From: Alentia gelatinosa
Lineage: Eukaryota > Annelida > Polychaeta > Phyllodocida > Polynoidae
Assembly (NCBI GenBank): GCA_950022655.1
Contig: OX465580.1
Coordinates: forward strand, 43,770,028-43,834,027
Direction: 5' to 3'
DNA: 64,000 bases
The position numbers and the translations under genes are program-made. Below, piece by piece: positions 35,155 to 44,633 of the stretch. A model generated the notes under the pieces. That model made no database searches and had not been told where the DNA came from. It saw nothing but the letters and a program-made list of their open reading frames with translations. Numbering within the stretch: the first letter of the stretch is position 1; each line of letters starts with the position of its first letter.

Positions 35155-36081
35155 ATGGGTCGTGCTAGGAAAAAGGTTTCTGGGAGTAAATCTTCCACAA
35201 ACCAAGATAATAATGGCAAATCGTCTGAAATTAATTTCCAAGGAAATTTTGACGATTTCAAAGCAGATTCCAGGGCAGCTGCCGCGGAGGAGGCTCACAC
35301 GATGGGAGCCACAGCAACGACTCCGATGTCGGATCACTCGGGGGTGGCTGAGGCGACTTCTTGGACTCATGGGAAGGACTGTGGATCTGAGACCGAAAGA
35401 AGATTATCGCAGCTAGAATCTTCAATTTCAACAATATTAAAAATTGTATCTGAAGACAAGGGAAGATCAAGTCGTCCCAGAGAAAAAGAAAGTGAGGCTA
35501 AGAAGAAATCCAGTTTCACCTCGTGCGACTCAAGTTGCGACTCTTCAGTCTCCAGAAGCAGATCAAAGTCTCCAAGGAAAAAGAAACGTGGTAAATATCA
35601 CTATTCAAATTTCATGGAAAAAAGTGAAAATTTTTTTTATTTCGAATCTCTCACTTTATTGAATTTAAAAATGATAAAGAGTTTGTACAACAAAGATAAA
35701 GATATCACAGGGATTTTAAATCATGCGATATTGCTGACCGAAAAAGCTAAAACTAAAATATTCCACAACGATGCTCTCATTAAATATGATTTTTCTGTTA
35801 AAGAGCGTGCAAGCGATAATGGCTTATCGGAGTTTGATACCATAGACCCAAGTGATATAGTAAAACACCTCTCGTATGATGGTACAATATCAGCACAGAT
35901 TTCAAAACAAAGTGTCAAACAAATACAACCTACTTTTTCAAATAAGCACACTTGTAATGCTAACAATGCATCGGAAGGGGGTTGTATTTTCACCCAATGC
36001 AAATACCTACATGCATGTAATATTTGCATGTCAGAATCTCACGGTTCTTACATTTGTTCTACAAAGAAAAGTCAAAAATGA
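35155..36081 (+). CDS. Ngaro-like ORF1 (gag)
   Basis: ATG at 35155 gives MGRARKKVSGSK. Residues 1-130 are Ser/Lys-rich, and a basic SPRKKKRGK stretch could act as a nuclear signal. The middle is a helical capsid-like part (FESLTLLNLKMIKSLY; ILNHAILLTEKAK). The C-terminus is a Cys/His array: CNANNASEGGCIFTQCKYLH, then CNICMSESHGSYIC. This is the same order as the other two gag copies here. The TGA stop at 36079-36081 is followed by the next ORF in the same frame. Confidence 0.75.
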   Translation: MGRARKKVSGSKSSTNQDNNGKSSEINFQGNFDDFKADSRAAAAEEAHTMGATATTPMSDHSGVAEATSWTHGKDCGSETERRLSQLESSISTILKIVSEDKGRSSRPREKESEAKKKSSFTSCDSSCDSSVSRSRSKSPRKKKRGKYHYSNFMEKSENFFYFESLTLLNLKMIKSLYNKDKDITGILNHAILLTEKAKTKIFHNDALIKYDFSVKERASDNGLSEFDTIDPSDIVKHLSYDGTISAQISKQSVKQIQPTFSNKHTCNANNASEGGCIFTQCKYLHACNICMSESHGSYICSTKKSQK

Positions 36082-36633
36082 TGGTTATCTAACGATATCT
36101 GCGGAGTTAAAAATGATACATGTATCAAAAACGGTAGTTACTATGGAAAGAGCGTCATTCACAACGTTGCTCTGGATCTAGGTCAGGTCACGGGTCGCAT
36201 GGATTTAGGTCAGGTCACAGAGTATAGTGATTCAAACGTCTTTGCAAATATTAACGCTCATGCAGATATCAAAGAAACTGATAACATGGATTACGATAAT
36301 CGCTTTTCGGAGTCGGAAAGTATAGGTGTTTCAAGGTTGGTGGTTGAAACAGTTGAAGGGTTAGTCGATGATAAAGACATTGAATACAATATTTTGAATT
36401 TAAACGGTAAAAATTCAAATGCAAGTGAAACCGTTGAAAACTCGGAATGCCATGATGAGTTAACACTCACTCCCAGTGAGAATGTTTTTGAAAGCAACGT
36501 AGTTTTAAAACAAAAGTTGTATGATGTTCAAAACAATGTTGTAAATATACAGGTTTCAAATGAATGTGTTTTAGGCACTTGCGGTTGTGAGCAATTAGGC
36601 AATAGTAAGGCTCAGTTCACATATAAGTTATAA
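36082..36633 (+). CDS. Same-frame continuation ORF of the Ngaro-like element
   Basis: From the codon after the ORF1 TGA the frame is open for 183 codons (WLSNDICGVKNDTC ... VALDLGQVTGRMDLG ... TYKL). The composition is acidic and Asn/Ser-rich with no recognised domain; its place matches the linker between gag and RT. Readthrough of one stop would make a 492-codon product. A frameshift near 36610 separates it from RT. Confidence 0.5.
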   Translation, partial: WLSNDICGVKNDTCIKNGSYYGKSVIHNVALDLGQVTGRMDLGQVTEYSDSNVFANINAHADIKETDNMDYDNRFSESESIGVSRLVVETVEGLVDDKDIEYNILNLNGKNSNASETVENSECHDELTLTPSENVFESNVVLKQKLYDVQNNVVNIQVSNECVLGTCGCEQLGNSKAQFTYKL

Positions 36634-37090
36634 CAGTGTTTACTCTGCTGTAGAATATCTAAGCAAGGGCGATTACTTGAGCATTGTCGATATCAAATCC
36701 ACATACAGATCAGTTAATATTCGAGGAAATCAAATAAAATTCCAAGGTCTATTATGGGATTTCGGAAAAGGGGAACATTTTTATGAGGATACCAGGTTGT
36801 GCTTCGGACTCAAAATCAAATGTGCCCCGAATATTTTTACATGTATATCAAATTTTATAATTGATATGGCAAACCAGGAAGGCGTCACAATTATAACAAA
36901 CTATCTAGATGAATTTTTAATAATTTGTAATGATTATTACGACTGTTTATGGAAAAGGGACAAATTAATCGGAATTATTGAGAATTTTGGGTTCGAGGTA
37001 TCACAGAGTAAGGTGACAAAAGCGATTTTTCTAGAATCGTTAGCTAATACTGATTCTGTAGTATCTAATTACTTATCAACTTTGAATTGA
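36620..37090 (+). pseudogene. Truncated Ngaro/DIRS-type reverse transcriptase
   Basis: ISYNSVYSAVEYLSKGDY leads into LSIVDIKSTYRSVNI (motif A), then EDTRLCFGLKIKCAPNIFTC and NYLDEFLIICN. The second catalytic Asp of the usual YLDD is Glu here, which would abolish catalysis. The frame stops at 37090 just 29 bp before repeat B1. RT thumb, RNase H and recombinase are absent. Confidence 0.75.
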
Positions 37091-37118
37091 CTCTCAATTG
37101 TGTTTGGCGGGTTTTTGG

Positions 37119-37212
37119 CCTGTTGTTTATGTATTTTCCGCCAAACCCGTTTTTCTAGTCATTCATTATCATATATCTTTCATATCAACACATTGGATTA
37201 TTAATATTATAT
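37119..37212 (+). repeat. Split repeat B1
   Basis: CCTGTTGTTTATGTATTTTC ... TTAATATTATAT, 94 bp, identical by eye to B2 (37505-37598). Confidence 0.9.
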
Positions 37213-37425
37213 CCAAATATCAACCACGTTATATGTATATAAATTATCATCCAATTGTATTATCGTTACTATTCAATCCGTGACTGTTATTGTTATTAAT
37301 CGTCACTTGTTTATCTCTCACATAGTTACTGGGTTACCGCACCGGCTACGGGTAACCTGGTTACTAGGCGCGATAACGGTTAATCTGCTGCTTGCTGTAA
37401 CAGGTATCAGACGCATTTTAGTCTT
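37211..37425 (+). repeat. Split repeat A2
   Basis: Second copy of A1, 215 bp, shorter through loss of the doubled segment and two 4-6 bp tracts. It begins where B1 ends. Confidence 0.9.
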
Positions 37426-37504
37426 ACCCTGGTTTGAACCTTAGTTTCCTGTAATTTTCGATGTATAGGTTGGGGTGAGTCCCATTGTCAATTTATGAAT
37501 AAAA

Positions 37505-37598
37505 CCTGTTGTTTATGTATTTTCCGCCAAACCCGTTTTTCTAGTCATTCATTATCATATATCTTTCATATCAACACATTGGATTATTAATATTATAT
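37505..37598 (+). repeat. Split repeat B2
   Basis: 94-bp copy of B1, 79 bp after A2, closing the element. It is followed by GATATATATATC. Confidence 0.9.
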
Positions 37599-38453
37599 GA
37601 TATATATATCTATAATACACATTTATTATATACGTGTTCTGTCTGAGCAGTGCCATACATGCCATTCCATAAAGATTTCTGTATGGCACTATCAGAACTA
37701 CTTTCTACCCGACCTGACTGCAGAGATCGGCGGCCATTTTGTTTTCCTTCGATACTCTAAATTCAAAGTGCTGAATCACATTAGAATTAATGAAAAAAAC
37801 ACTGAAAATAAATGAAATATCTATTTTTTTCAAATTTAAAACGGTTGAATAGCAATTTGATTATATCTCTGTGTTAGTTTGATCATATGGCCGATCCCAC
37901 CAATACTGTTTTGTTATATTACCATTCAATTGGACCGGGTGTGAATACACTTAGTGGTGTAGTGGTTAGAACATTGGTGTTTTGAGCGCGGGGTCATAAA
38001 ATGACAAAACTATATTATAAAATGACAAAACTATATTTATTGTGTATATAATAAATGCCTTAAGGCCCTCAGAACCGATACCGATTTTGATATGGTATGG
38101 GACCCGTTCCTGTCGGTTGTGGTGTAGGGATAAAAACGGGCCCCGGTCAGCGAATCGGCTATGCCGATTCTTTGACCTTAGCCCATTTGTATCCCTACAC
38201 CACTCCCACCACGAACTCGTCCCATACCATATCAAAATTGGTATCGGCCCTTCGGGCCATAATTGCTAAATATTTTTATAGGATAGTGTACACCAATAGT
38301 TACAGGCATAGATAAAGACACACACACAGACTAGGTGATATAAACAGCTCTTGTATGGTCTATTTTCAGTATATGAGGAAATTTAGGATACAGTATGATA
38401 GACACTGTTTCCGGTAATTGTTTATCAAAATTTATCTCAACTCTCAGGTTACC
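37599..38453. other. Non-coding, with a 207-bp foldback
   Basis: No gene. At 38056-38262 about 100-bp imperfect arms (ATTTTGATATGGTATGGGAC and complement; GTGGTGTAGGGATA and complement) meet at GAATCGGC-TAT-GCCGATTC. The region around 37960-38040 has repeated TAAAATGACAAAACTATAT. Confidence 0.7.
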
Positions 38454-39072
38454 TCATTTAAATGTAAGCCATGTCATACCTTCATCTTTGTTTCTTACTT
38501 CAGGTTCTAAATCATAAATGAATAATGTATACCCCTGACAGAAATCCTTTCTAGATATATAAATACCACTAATCTGTTCATTTACAATTCTTTCACAACT
38601 GTACAGGGCAAGATAAGCATCTATGTAATTTGATTTAAACGGTGCATTAACATCATCATCACCATCAGGAAATTTGAACTGATATGCTGCTGAAGGTATA
38701 CTCTCGTTATCTACAGAAACATTCACATAACAAACATTGTAATGCTTAAAGTTAAAAGGGTTTTTCCCGTAGTCCCCATTTACGGCTTCATCAGACACCA
38801 TGCCGATCACAAGTCTGGTAGGAACATTCTCCATGACTTCCTGATGACTTATAAGCATCTCTCTAGTAGGTGTTACAATACAGACAGAGAATGAAGCCTC
38901 TATAAGCTCTGTTTTAATCTACTCCCAACTGGAATGCCGTGTTATATGGCCAGAACTTCAGTTTGACCTCTACACTATTCAGTATGTACTTATTGAGTGA
39001 AAAACATCTATATATAATGCACCCATGAGGTCTACAACTCTACTTTCTTGCGTATACATAGCTCTTTCAACC
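38454..39072 (-). pseudogene. Maverick/Polinton major capsid protein remnant
   Basis: On the minus strand, RVVDLMGALYIDVF (about 39045-39000) and, after two or more stops, ASFSVCIVTPTRE, then VPTRLVIGMVSDEAVNGDYG and NPFNFKHYNVCYVNVSVD, ending KDFCQGYTLFIYDLEPE. This is the C-terminal half of the double-jelly-roll capsid protein of Mavericks (the family often named F54H12.2-like). The N-terminal half is lost. It lies last in the minus-strand late cluster. Confidence 0.8.
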
Positions 39073-39101
39073 AACTCTGTGTTTGTGTTTAAAAATTTCT
39101 C

Positions 39102-39410
39102 TCACATCCGGTTTGGAAGAAATCCCGGTCCCTGGGGTGGGTTTGGGAGTTTCCCGGTTGCACATGTAATATGTGTATAGGATTGGCTAGTAAAACTCTC
39201 GGTTTGTTTCTTTATAGCGTTCTTTGTATTTAATGGTAATTTCCTCTTTACACTCTCGCTGACCTTCTGCATACCAGAATAACTACCTGGTTCTGACGGG
39301 TTCAAATAGGTTTCTTTCACCGCCTTCTCCACTTCAGGTTTTATTCCTGACGATACATCATCGGTTATTCCTTCAATTAGTTTACTGAGGGTTTGTTCTT
39401 CAGTCTCCAT
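39102..39410 (-). CDS. Maverick late-cluster ORF, unknown
   Basis: ATG at 39410, 102 residues, begins METEEQTLSKLIEGITDD and is Lys/Glu/Ser-rich. Its ATG lies one nt after the preceding stop (39412). No domain recognised; a virion core or minor structural role is possible from position only. Confidence 0.45.
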   Translation of the reverse strand: METEEQTLSKLIEGITDDVSSGIKPEVEKAVKETYLNPSEPGSYSGMQKVSESVKRKLPLNTKNAIKKQTESFTSQSYTHITCATGKLPNPPQGPGFLPNRM

Positions 39411-39411
39411 A

Positions 39412-39618
39412 TTATATGCCTACCAAGCCTTCGGGGAGTGTTATTAATGATGATGCTGAAGAGGTTTTCTTATCCTCAGCGATCCCTCTTTTGAGGATAC
39501 CCTTCAAATCTTTTCCGTATACCTTTTTCTGTCGTTTCAGCTTCAACTTCTTTGGACGTATGTCTCTCCCCTCAGTTTCGCTGTCAGTCAAGTCTTCATA
39601 ATGTACACGTTTAATCAT
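39412..39618 (-). CDS. Maverick late-cluster Lys-rich ORF
   Basis: ATG at 39618 overlaps the upstream stop as ATGA. 68 residues, with RPKKLKLKRQKKVYGKDLKG; strongly basic in the middle, as expected for a DNA-binding or nuclear peptide. It continues the theme of the preceding ORF, so the two may once have been one gene. Confidence 0.45.
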   Translation of the reverse strand: MIKRVHYEDLTDSETEGRDIRPKKLKLKRQKKVYGKDLKGILKRGIAEDKKTSSASSLITLPEGLVGI

Positions 39619-39896
39619 GTTGTTTTTTTTTGGTTTTTTTTCCTATACGATATCAAGAATTCCTTCGGGTGTTGCGGTAGAGGTGGATACTCGGTGTCGG
39701 TATCATTCTCGCCTATTCCATCCCCAATGCCTCGTTCACTTCTTGGTGACGGTGATGGTGATGGTAATGGTGAGATTGTTTGTTTACAGACAGCTGACTC
39801 AGCCTCTTGTTTCTCTTTCATGTTCATTTCATACACGTTTTTGAATTTCTCAAAGAATACTTTCGGTATAACAACCAATTTATTTGTATAACTCAT
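39615..39896 (-). CDS. Maverick late-cluster ORF (LVVIPKVFFEKF)
   Basis: ATG at 39896 overlaps the upstream stop as ATGA. 93 residues: MSYTNKLVVIPKVFFEKF, then a Ser-Pro tract (PLPSPSPSPRSE) and an acidic segment. An N-terminal K-hydrophobic-VP pattern is seen in small Maverick proteins of this position, but I cannot name the product. Confidence 0.5.
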   Translation of the reverse strand: MSYTNKLVVIPKVFFEKFKNVYEMNMKEKQEAESAVCKQTISPLPSPSPSPRSERGIGDGIGENDTDTEYPPLPQHPKEFLISYRKKNQKKTT

Positions 39897-40247
39897 ATCA
39901 GTCTATTTTTCCCCCCTCCCAAAATATAGTTGAATTCTCTGAGGAGTAGGGCTATAGGTTTCACTACAGCCCCTCTACGTTTCGTCCAAGCTAATTTGTT
40001 TTCACCAGGTGTACCCACTTTATGTAGAGTTTTCTTGTATGACTTCAACACTCTCAACATGCTCTGACTCACGTTAATGATCCCCTTCAACACGTTGATA
40101 ACTATCTCCGCTATAGCCAGAATCTGCTCCCTTGACGCAGTCTTTAGAACACCCTGGCGCTGTTTTATAGATGTAGCGGACGCTATGGACCCGAGGAAGT
40201 CGATGGCAGAGTCTACCCATCGTAAACGCTGTTTGACATCGGTTCTT
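39893..40247 (-). CDS. Maverick small basic protein
   Basis: The open frame reads RLRWVDSAIDFLGSIASA, then VLKTASREQILAIAEIVINVLKG and a basic tail (YKKTLHKVG, LAWTKRRGAVVK). It matches a small basic protein repeatedly found in Mavericks with an LLRTA-x-x-QI motif and a helical centre; its function is unknown. No ATG begins the frame, so the 5' part is probably frameshifted. Its stop overlaps the next ATG (ATGA at 39896-39893). Confidence 0.6.
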
Positions 40248-40257
40248 CACTTTATAC

Positions 40258-40455
40258 ACAATGCAGCACTCCTCTGGAAATATCCTCGTTCACACCCTTC
40301 AGTTATATCCAGGAATAGGTACCCGTAAAGCATCCTCTGTGTAATATCGTTATAAGCTTCTACTATCACTGAAGAAAACTGTTTTCCCGTCTGTCTAGCA
40401 ATCATTGAAACCTGTCCTCCATCTCTATAATTTTTAAATATAACATTATGCTCAT
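40258..40455 (-). CDS. Maverick late-cluster frame, unknown
   Basis: Open frame with YRDGGQVSMIARQTGKQF and YNDITQRMLYGYLFLD, about 66 codons, without an initiating ATG. It lies between the ATPase remnant and the small basic protein on the same strand, so it is probably a decayed late gene. Not identified. Confidence 0.35.
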
Positions 40456-40479
40456 ATTAAGGGAGATTTTTTTTTTGGA

Positions 40480-40952
40480 TTTTTTTTATTTCATCAAAGA
40501 GCAGTTCTGCTCGCAGGCAGATCTTCCACTGTCTTACAGATTGTGCGTGCATGTTTCCCCACTTCAAAAATATTCTGGGATATAAAGTACATGCTAATTC
40601 CCATGTGGGGTGAGCCTACTGTGCAGTTTCTGTATCTCTAACTTGTTAACCAATTCCTTCATCAAATCATCCAGCACAGTAAAACATTGTTCGTTATTTG
40701 CAAAAGAGTTTATGGTGTGTGAATTAGAAAGTCAATCTAGCTTTTTATCTCTTCATAGACCCTCTGGTGTACTGCATAACAGAACAAAACCTTCTTAGGG
40801 TAGTCACCGTTCTGGTACATAACATGTCTCCTCTTCAGTATACTCATAAAGAAAAATGTTTTACCACATTTAGACGGTCCACTTATACACAGTGTAGAGG
40901 CCGGTTTTAGTAAAAGTTCATTCCTCGGAATCTCCTTCACAAATTCAGCCAT
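40480..40952 (-). pseudogene. Maverick FtsK/HerA-type packaging ATPase
   Basis: ATG at 40952 (MAEFVKEIPRNELLLKP) leads to the Walker A CISGPSKCGKTFF (about 40905-40865) and PKKVLFCYAV. TAG-type stops at 40737 break it; in another frame the Walker B-like LDDLMKELVN and then ISQNIFEVGKHARTIC follow (40680-40520). That order matches the DNA-packaging ATPase of Mavericks and related viruses. The C-terminus dissolves in a T-rich tract. Confidence 0.8.
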
Positions 40953-41003
40953 ATTCCTTTCTCTTCTTTTTTCTTTTCTTTTCTTAAAAAAAAAAGAAAA
41001 CAA

Positions 41004-41528
41004 ACCTCCTCGTGTAACACAGTGTAACCACCAGCTAATTAAAAGACAGCCTATGTTTAGATGCCTATGCCTCTCACTTCCGTTGTGTCTACCACCCTAC
41101 ACCACCCTTCTAATCACGAGTGGTCAACACCTTACACCAGGAGACATGTTTACCTCTCTACCCAAGGTCAGACGGTCGAGTACACACGGTCGCCCCATAG
41201 GCAAACACGAACCCACCAGGGAATGACCGGTTTTGAACAATTGATTTTACGGTCTATACAGCTATGATTACTACACCAAACTTGATCCTCCAGTTATGCT
41301 ATGCCCTGCTGATATCCCTTTCAAAGAACTTGAGGAATTTAGTCCAGATGGTCAGCACTCTCAGTACACCAGTTCCAGGAGTTACTGAACCGAGCAATGA
41401 TGACACACCTAAACCAAAAGCCAAAAGACTCATATGAAGGCACCACCAGACCCACAGGTAACCATTACTAGAGCAGGTTGTATTGTGAAACCGCTGAAAC
41501 CACTTGATAGACATGCATGTCATTTTGT
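41004..41528 (+). other. Edge region; possible Gypsy tail
   Basis: A plus frame at 41061-41267 (MPMPLTSVVSTTLHHPS) has no recognisable domain. At 41440-41515 VTITRAGCIVKPLKPLD resembles the C-terminal tail of Gypsy polyproteins, preceded by acidic and Lys-rich segments. It seems to be fused to the Copia remnant in the opposite orientation. Weak evidence. Confidence 0.25.
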
Positions 41529-41531
41529 ACA

Positions 41532-43110
41532 CAGTGGCGTCAGAATAGGGGGGGGGGCAGGGGGGGCGGCCGCCCCCCCCCCCCCACTTTTTTGCCAGCC
41601 CCAAAAAGTCAGCACCTTCAAATTTAACTAAAAACTGTCTTGATTTTTCAACATGTCGAAAAATGTCGAATAATGTCTAAATCTAACTTTTTAGCATGCA
41701 ATGACTTTTCACTGTGGAAAACTGTCAAAGTCTGACCTTTTAGCGGGCAATGATAGCTAAGCCCTGACTTTTCACCATGGAAAAGTGTCAATGTCTTACC
41801 TTTTACCGTGCAATGATGGCTAAGCTCTGACTTTTAACCATGCCAAAGTCTGACCTTTTACCGTGCAATGACTGCAAAGCTCTGACTTTTCAGTGTGGAA
41901 AGGTGTCAAAGTCTGACCTTTTACCATGCAATGACAGCTAAGCTCTGACTTTTCACCGTGCCAAAGTGTCAAAATCTGACCTTTTACCATGCAATGACTG
42001 CAAAGCTCTGACTTTTCAACGTGGAAAAGTGTCAATGTCTGACCTTTTACTGTGCAATGATGGCTAAGCCCTGACTTTTAACCATGCCAAAGTGTCAAAG
42101 TCTGACCTTTTACCGTGCAATGACTGCTAAGCTCTGACTTTTCAACATGGAAAAGTGTCAATGTCTTACCTTTTACCGTGCAATGACAGCTAAGCTCTGA
42201 CTTTTCACTGTGGAAAACTGTAAAAGTCTGACCTTTTACCATGCAATGACTGCTAAGCTCTGACTTTTCAACGTGGAAAAGTGTCAATGTCTGACCTTTT
42301 ACCTTGCAATGACACCTAAGCTCTGACTTTTAACTGTGCTAAAGTGTCAAAGTCTGACCTTTTACCGTGCAATGACAGCTAAGCTCTGACTTTTCACCGT
42401 GCCAAAGTGTCAAAATCTGACCTTTTACCGTGCAATGACTGCAAAGCTCTGACTTTTCACCGTGCCAAAGTGTCAAAGTCTGACCTTTACCTGCAACGAC
42501 AGCTAAGCTCTGACTTTTCACTGTGGAAAAGTTTCAAACTCTCTGACCTTTTACTGTGCAATGACAGCTAAGCCCTGACTTTTCACCATGGAAAACTGTC
42601 AAAGTCTGACTTTTGAGTGTGTTATGATGGCTAAGCCCTGACTTTTTACAGTGGAAAGATGTCAAAGTCTACCTTTTTAGCATGCAGTGATGGCTAAGCC
42701 CTGTCTTTTCACCCTGGAAAAATGTTAAAGTCTGACTTTTTCAGATTCAATGAAGGCTAAGACCTGACTTTTCACAGATTTACGGTAAATCCAGTGGAAC
42801 AAGGAGCTGTTTCAAAAGTCGGGATGGTGCTAAACGAGAGTACTCATCGCCAAAGCGAGAGCTAACAATGGCACTTCGAGGTGTCGCTGTCGAGGTTGGG
42901 GTGCAGGTATTGGTAGAGGTTTTGCTGCTGCTTTGATTCAAAGTGCCACTCGCTGTTGCGGCCTCACGCTTACAAAATGTGACGTGCCGATGGCGAGACT
43001 TAAGTCCACTTTTGAAACAGCTCCCAGGTCAATGTCAAACTTCATACCAAGAAAAAAGTCAGCAATTTTTCAGTTCGCCCCCCCACTTTCAAAATGTTCT
43101 GACGCCCCTG
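41532..43110. mobile_element. TIR element carrying a 63-bp minisatellite
   Basis: The left end is CAGTGGCGTCAGAAT and the right end TTCTGACGCCCCTG (complement CAGGGGCGTCAGAA). G-rich and C-rich tracts follow each end. GTACA flanks both sides (41527-41531 and 43111-43115). The Copia frame around it continues when one GTACA is kept, so the target duplication is exactly 5 bp. CAG-starting ends look hAT-like, but hAT duplications are 8 bp; a 5-bp duplication is closer to Transib. Family unresolved. Confidence 0.75.
41650..42780. repeat. 63-bp minisatellite, about 18 copies
   Basis: Unit words include TGCAATGACAGCTAAGCTC, TGACTTTTCACCGTG and AAGTCTGACCTTTTACC. Copies at 42117 and 42179 give the 63-bp spacing. 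Because 63 is a multiple of three, minus frames stay open over several copies (21-residue repeats); these are not considered genes. Confidence 0.9.
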
Positions 43111-43980
43111 GTACAGCTACCTTAATCAATGTGCGAATAGTAGTCAACTTCACAGTTGGAGCATATGTTTCATTATAATCTATCCCGTAACTCTGACTAT
43201 AGCCTTTGGCTACAAAATCTAGCTTTATGTATCTCCTCATTTCCTGCTTCTTTTACACAGTAGACCCATCTACCCTCCACTGCTTTCTTACCTTCTGGTA
43301 ACTTTCTCAGAGTAAATGTGTTACTGTCTCTTAGAGCTTGCATCTCATCATCCATTGCTATTTTCCATGATGTTGCATCTGGTGCAGCCATTGCCTCTTT
43401 AAATGACTTAGACATCTCAAATACTGTATACAAGTTATCAATAGTGAACATATTCAACTCATCATGATCACTGTTGTCATCACCACTGTCATTTTCCAAA
43501 ACATAATCACTTAAATATTTTGGTTTTGTCTTGACTCATCTGCCTCTTATCACCATTGACATGATTTCCATTGTTAACATTTTCACCAACTGCAACTTCC
43601 TTGTTGTCACCTTCAATTGGTACTGGCTTTCCAGCATCATTATTTATAACATTTCCTTTATTTCCCTCGGGTGCCTCATCCCTTTGATTTTCACCAAGCA
43701 GTTTTCTTTTTGGTAGTATCACCTCATCATAGTCATTGCACATTTCTTTTGATTTTTCACCATTTTTTACAAATTTGTCTGTGAATATCACTCATCTGAC
43801 TGGCTTCACAATATCTTGAGTTGGAAAGTGTACAAGGTAGGCTGGGCTCTCTTTATCGTAACCCATGAAAATTCCCTTTTGGCTATGTGGGTCAAGCTTC
43901 TTTTTGTTTTCAACATATGCAAAACACTCTCTGAAGACCCAAACATGTGAAGTTGCTAGATACTATCTATCTGTGTTTGG

Positions 43981-44330
43981 GGATGTTTAAAGCACTTCTG
44001 AGTCACTTCTCTTGATAAAATCAGAATTCCCTAGCAGTTTCAGATCAAATGATTACGAGATTGCCTCAGTTTAGACTATAAATGCAATGTCAACAAATCG
44101 TCGAAACAACCGATTTTCTTTGAGTTGGAATGTTTGAATCATGTCAAGATGGTGTAAATAGTCATATCTAAACGATTACATGCAGCAATTGCACACGAAT
44201 AAGTCAATTATTTTATTTTTGTCAATATTTTACACTCTGACAGCGCTTTGTGGTCACAAGCAAGATCGCGGACGGATTCGTTGTCAGGCGAATTTGCATA
44301 ATTTGGAGGGTATTTTAAACTGGAAGTCAC
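43981..44330. other. No gene seen
   Basis: No coding frame or clear repeat. Confidence 0.3.
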
Positions 44331-44633
44331 CTGGGACCTGTTTCACTAGACAGTGACATGTCTAGATGGCGTCTAGATGGTGTGTCTGAACTAGACATTA
44401 GACTTCGTTTTGTCCGTTCTTGCTTGCACTGTTGGTACCGCTTTTCATATCTGTCTAACACTTTTGTCACAGAACTAGTGAAACAGGTCCATGATGTGTC
44501 TAGATTTGTCTAATTCTTATGTTTGGGGTCTGTATTTCCTAAGGGCAGCTACTTGTGGTGTCACGAAACTAGACAAACCCAATGTCTGTATGGTGTCACA
44601 GACATGTCACGAGACTAGTGAAACAGGTCCCAG
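44331..44633. mobile_element. MITE, CTGGGACCTGTTTCACTAG ends
   Basis: The first 19 bp are matched by their inverted complement at 44615-44633, with further matches (GTGACATGTCT). A second, internal right end (ACTAGTGAAACAGGTCC, 44473-44489) shows a duplicated terminus. 303 bp, no frame. No TSD could be fixed. Confidence 0.75.

Larger units (their letters stand above)
34871..37598 (+). mobile_element. Ngaro-like retroelement with split direct repeats
   Basis: The terminal pattern is A1 (34871-35116), ORFs, B1 (37119-37212), A2 (37211-37425), B2 (37505-37598). This A1-ORF-B1-A2-B2 order is that of the Ngaro/PAT type of tyrosine-recombinase retrotransposon, which replicates through a circle. 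Only a gag-like ORF, a middle ORF and the first half of RT remain; RNase H and the tyrosine recombinase are missing, so it would depend on a helper. It lies inside the Maverick remnant and is edged by TA-rich runs. Confidence 0.8.
41515..43980 (-). pseudogene. pol: Copia-type pol remnant
   Basis: From high to low coordinates: integrase C-terminus (KLDPHSQKGIFMGYDKES, about 43900-43850), an acidic linker (43791-43507), then RT: SFKEAMAAPDATSWKIAMDD, LPEGKKAVEGRWVYCVKE (43400-43240), GYSQSYGIDYNETYAPTVKL (43195-43140). The frame stops at the insertion at 43110 and resumes at 41531 with QNDMHVY. Several frameshifts and stops. Neither LTR was found. Confidence 0.75.

Noticed and set aside
41650..42780. 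CRISPR-like regular repeats
   Set aside because: 63-bp units are contiguous and diverged with no unique spacers, in a eukaryotic TIR element.
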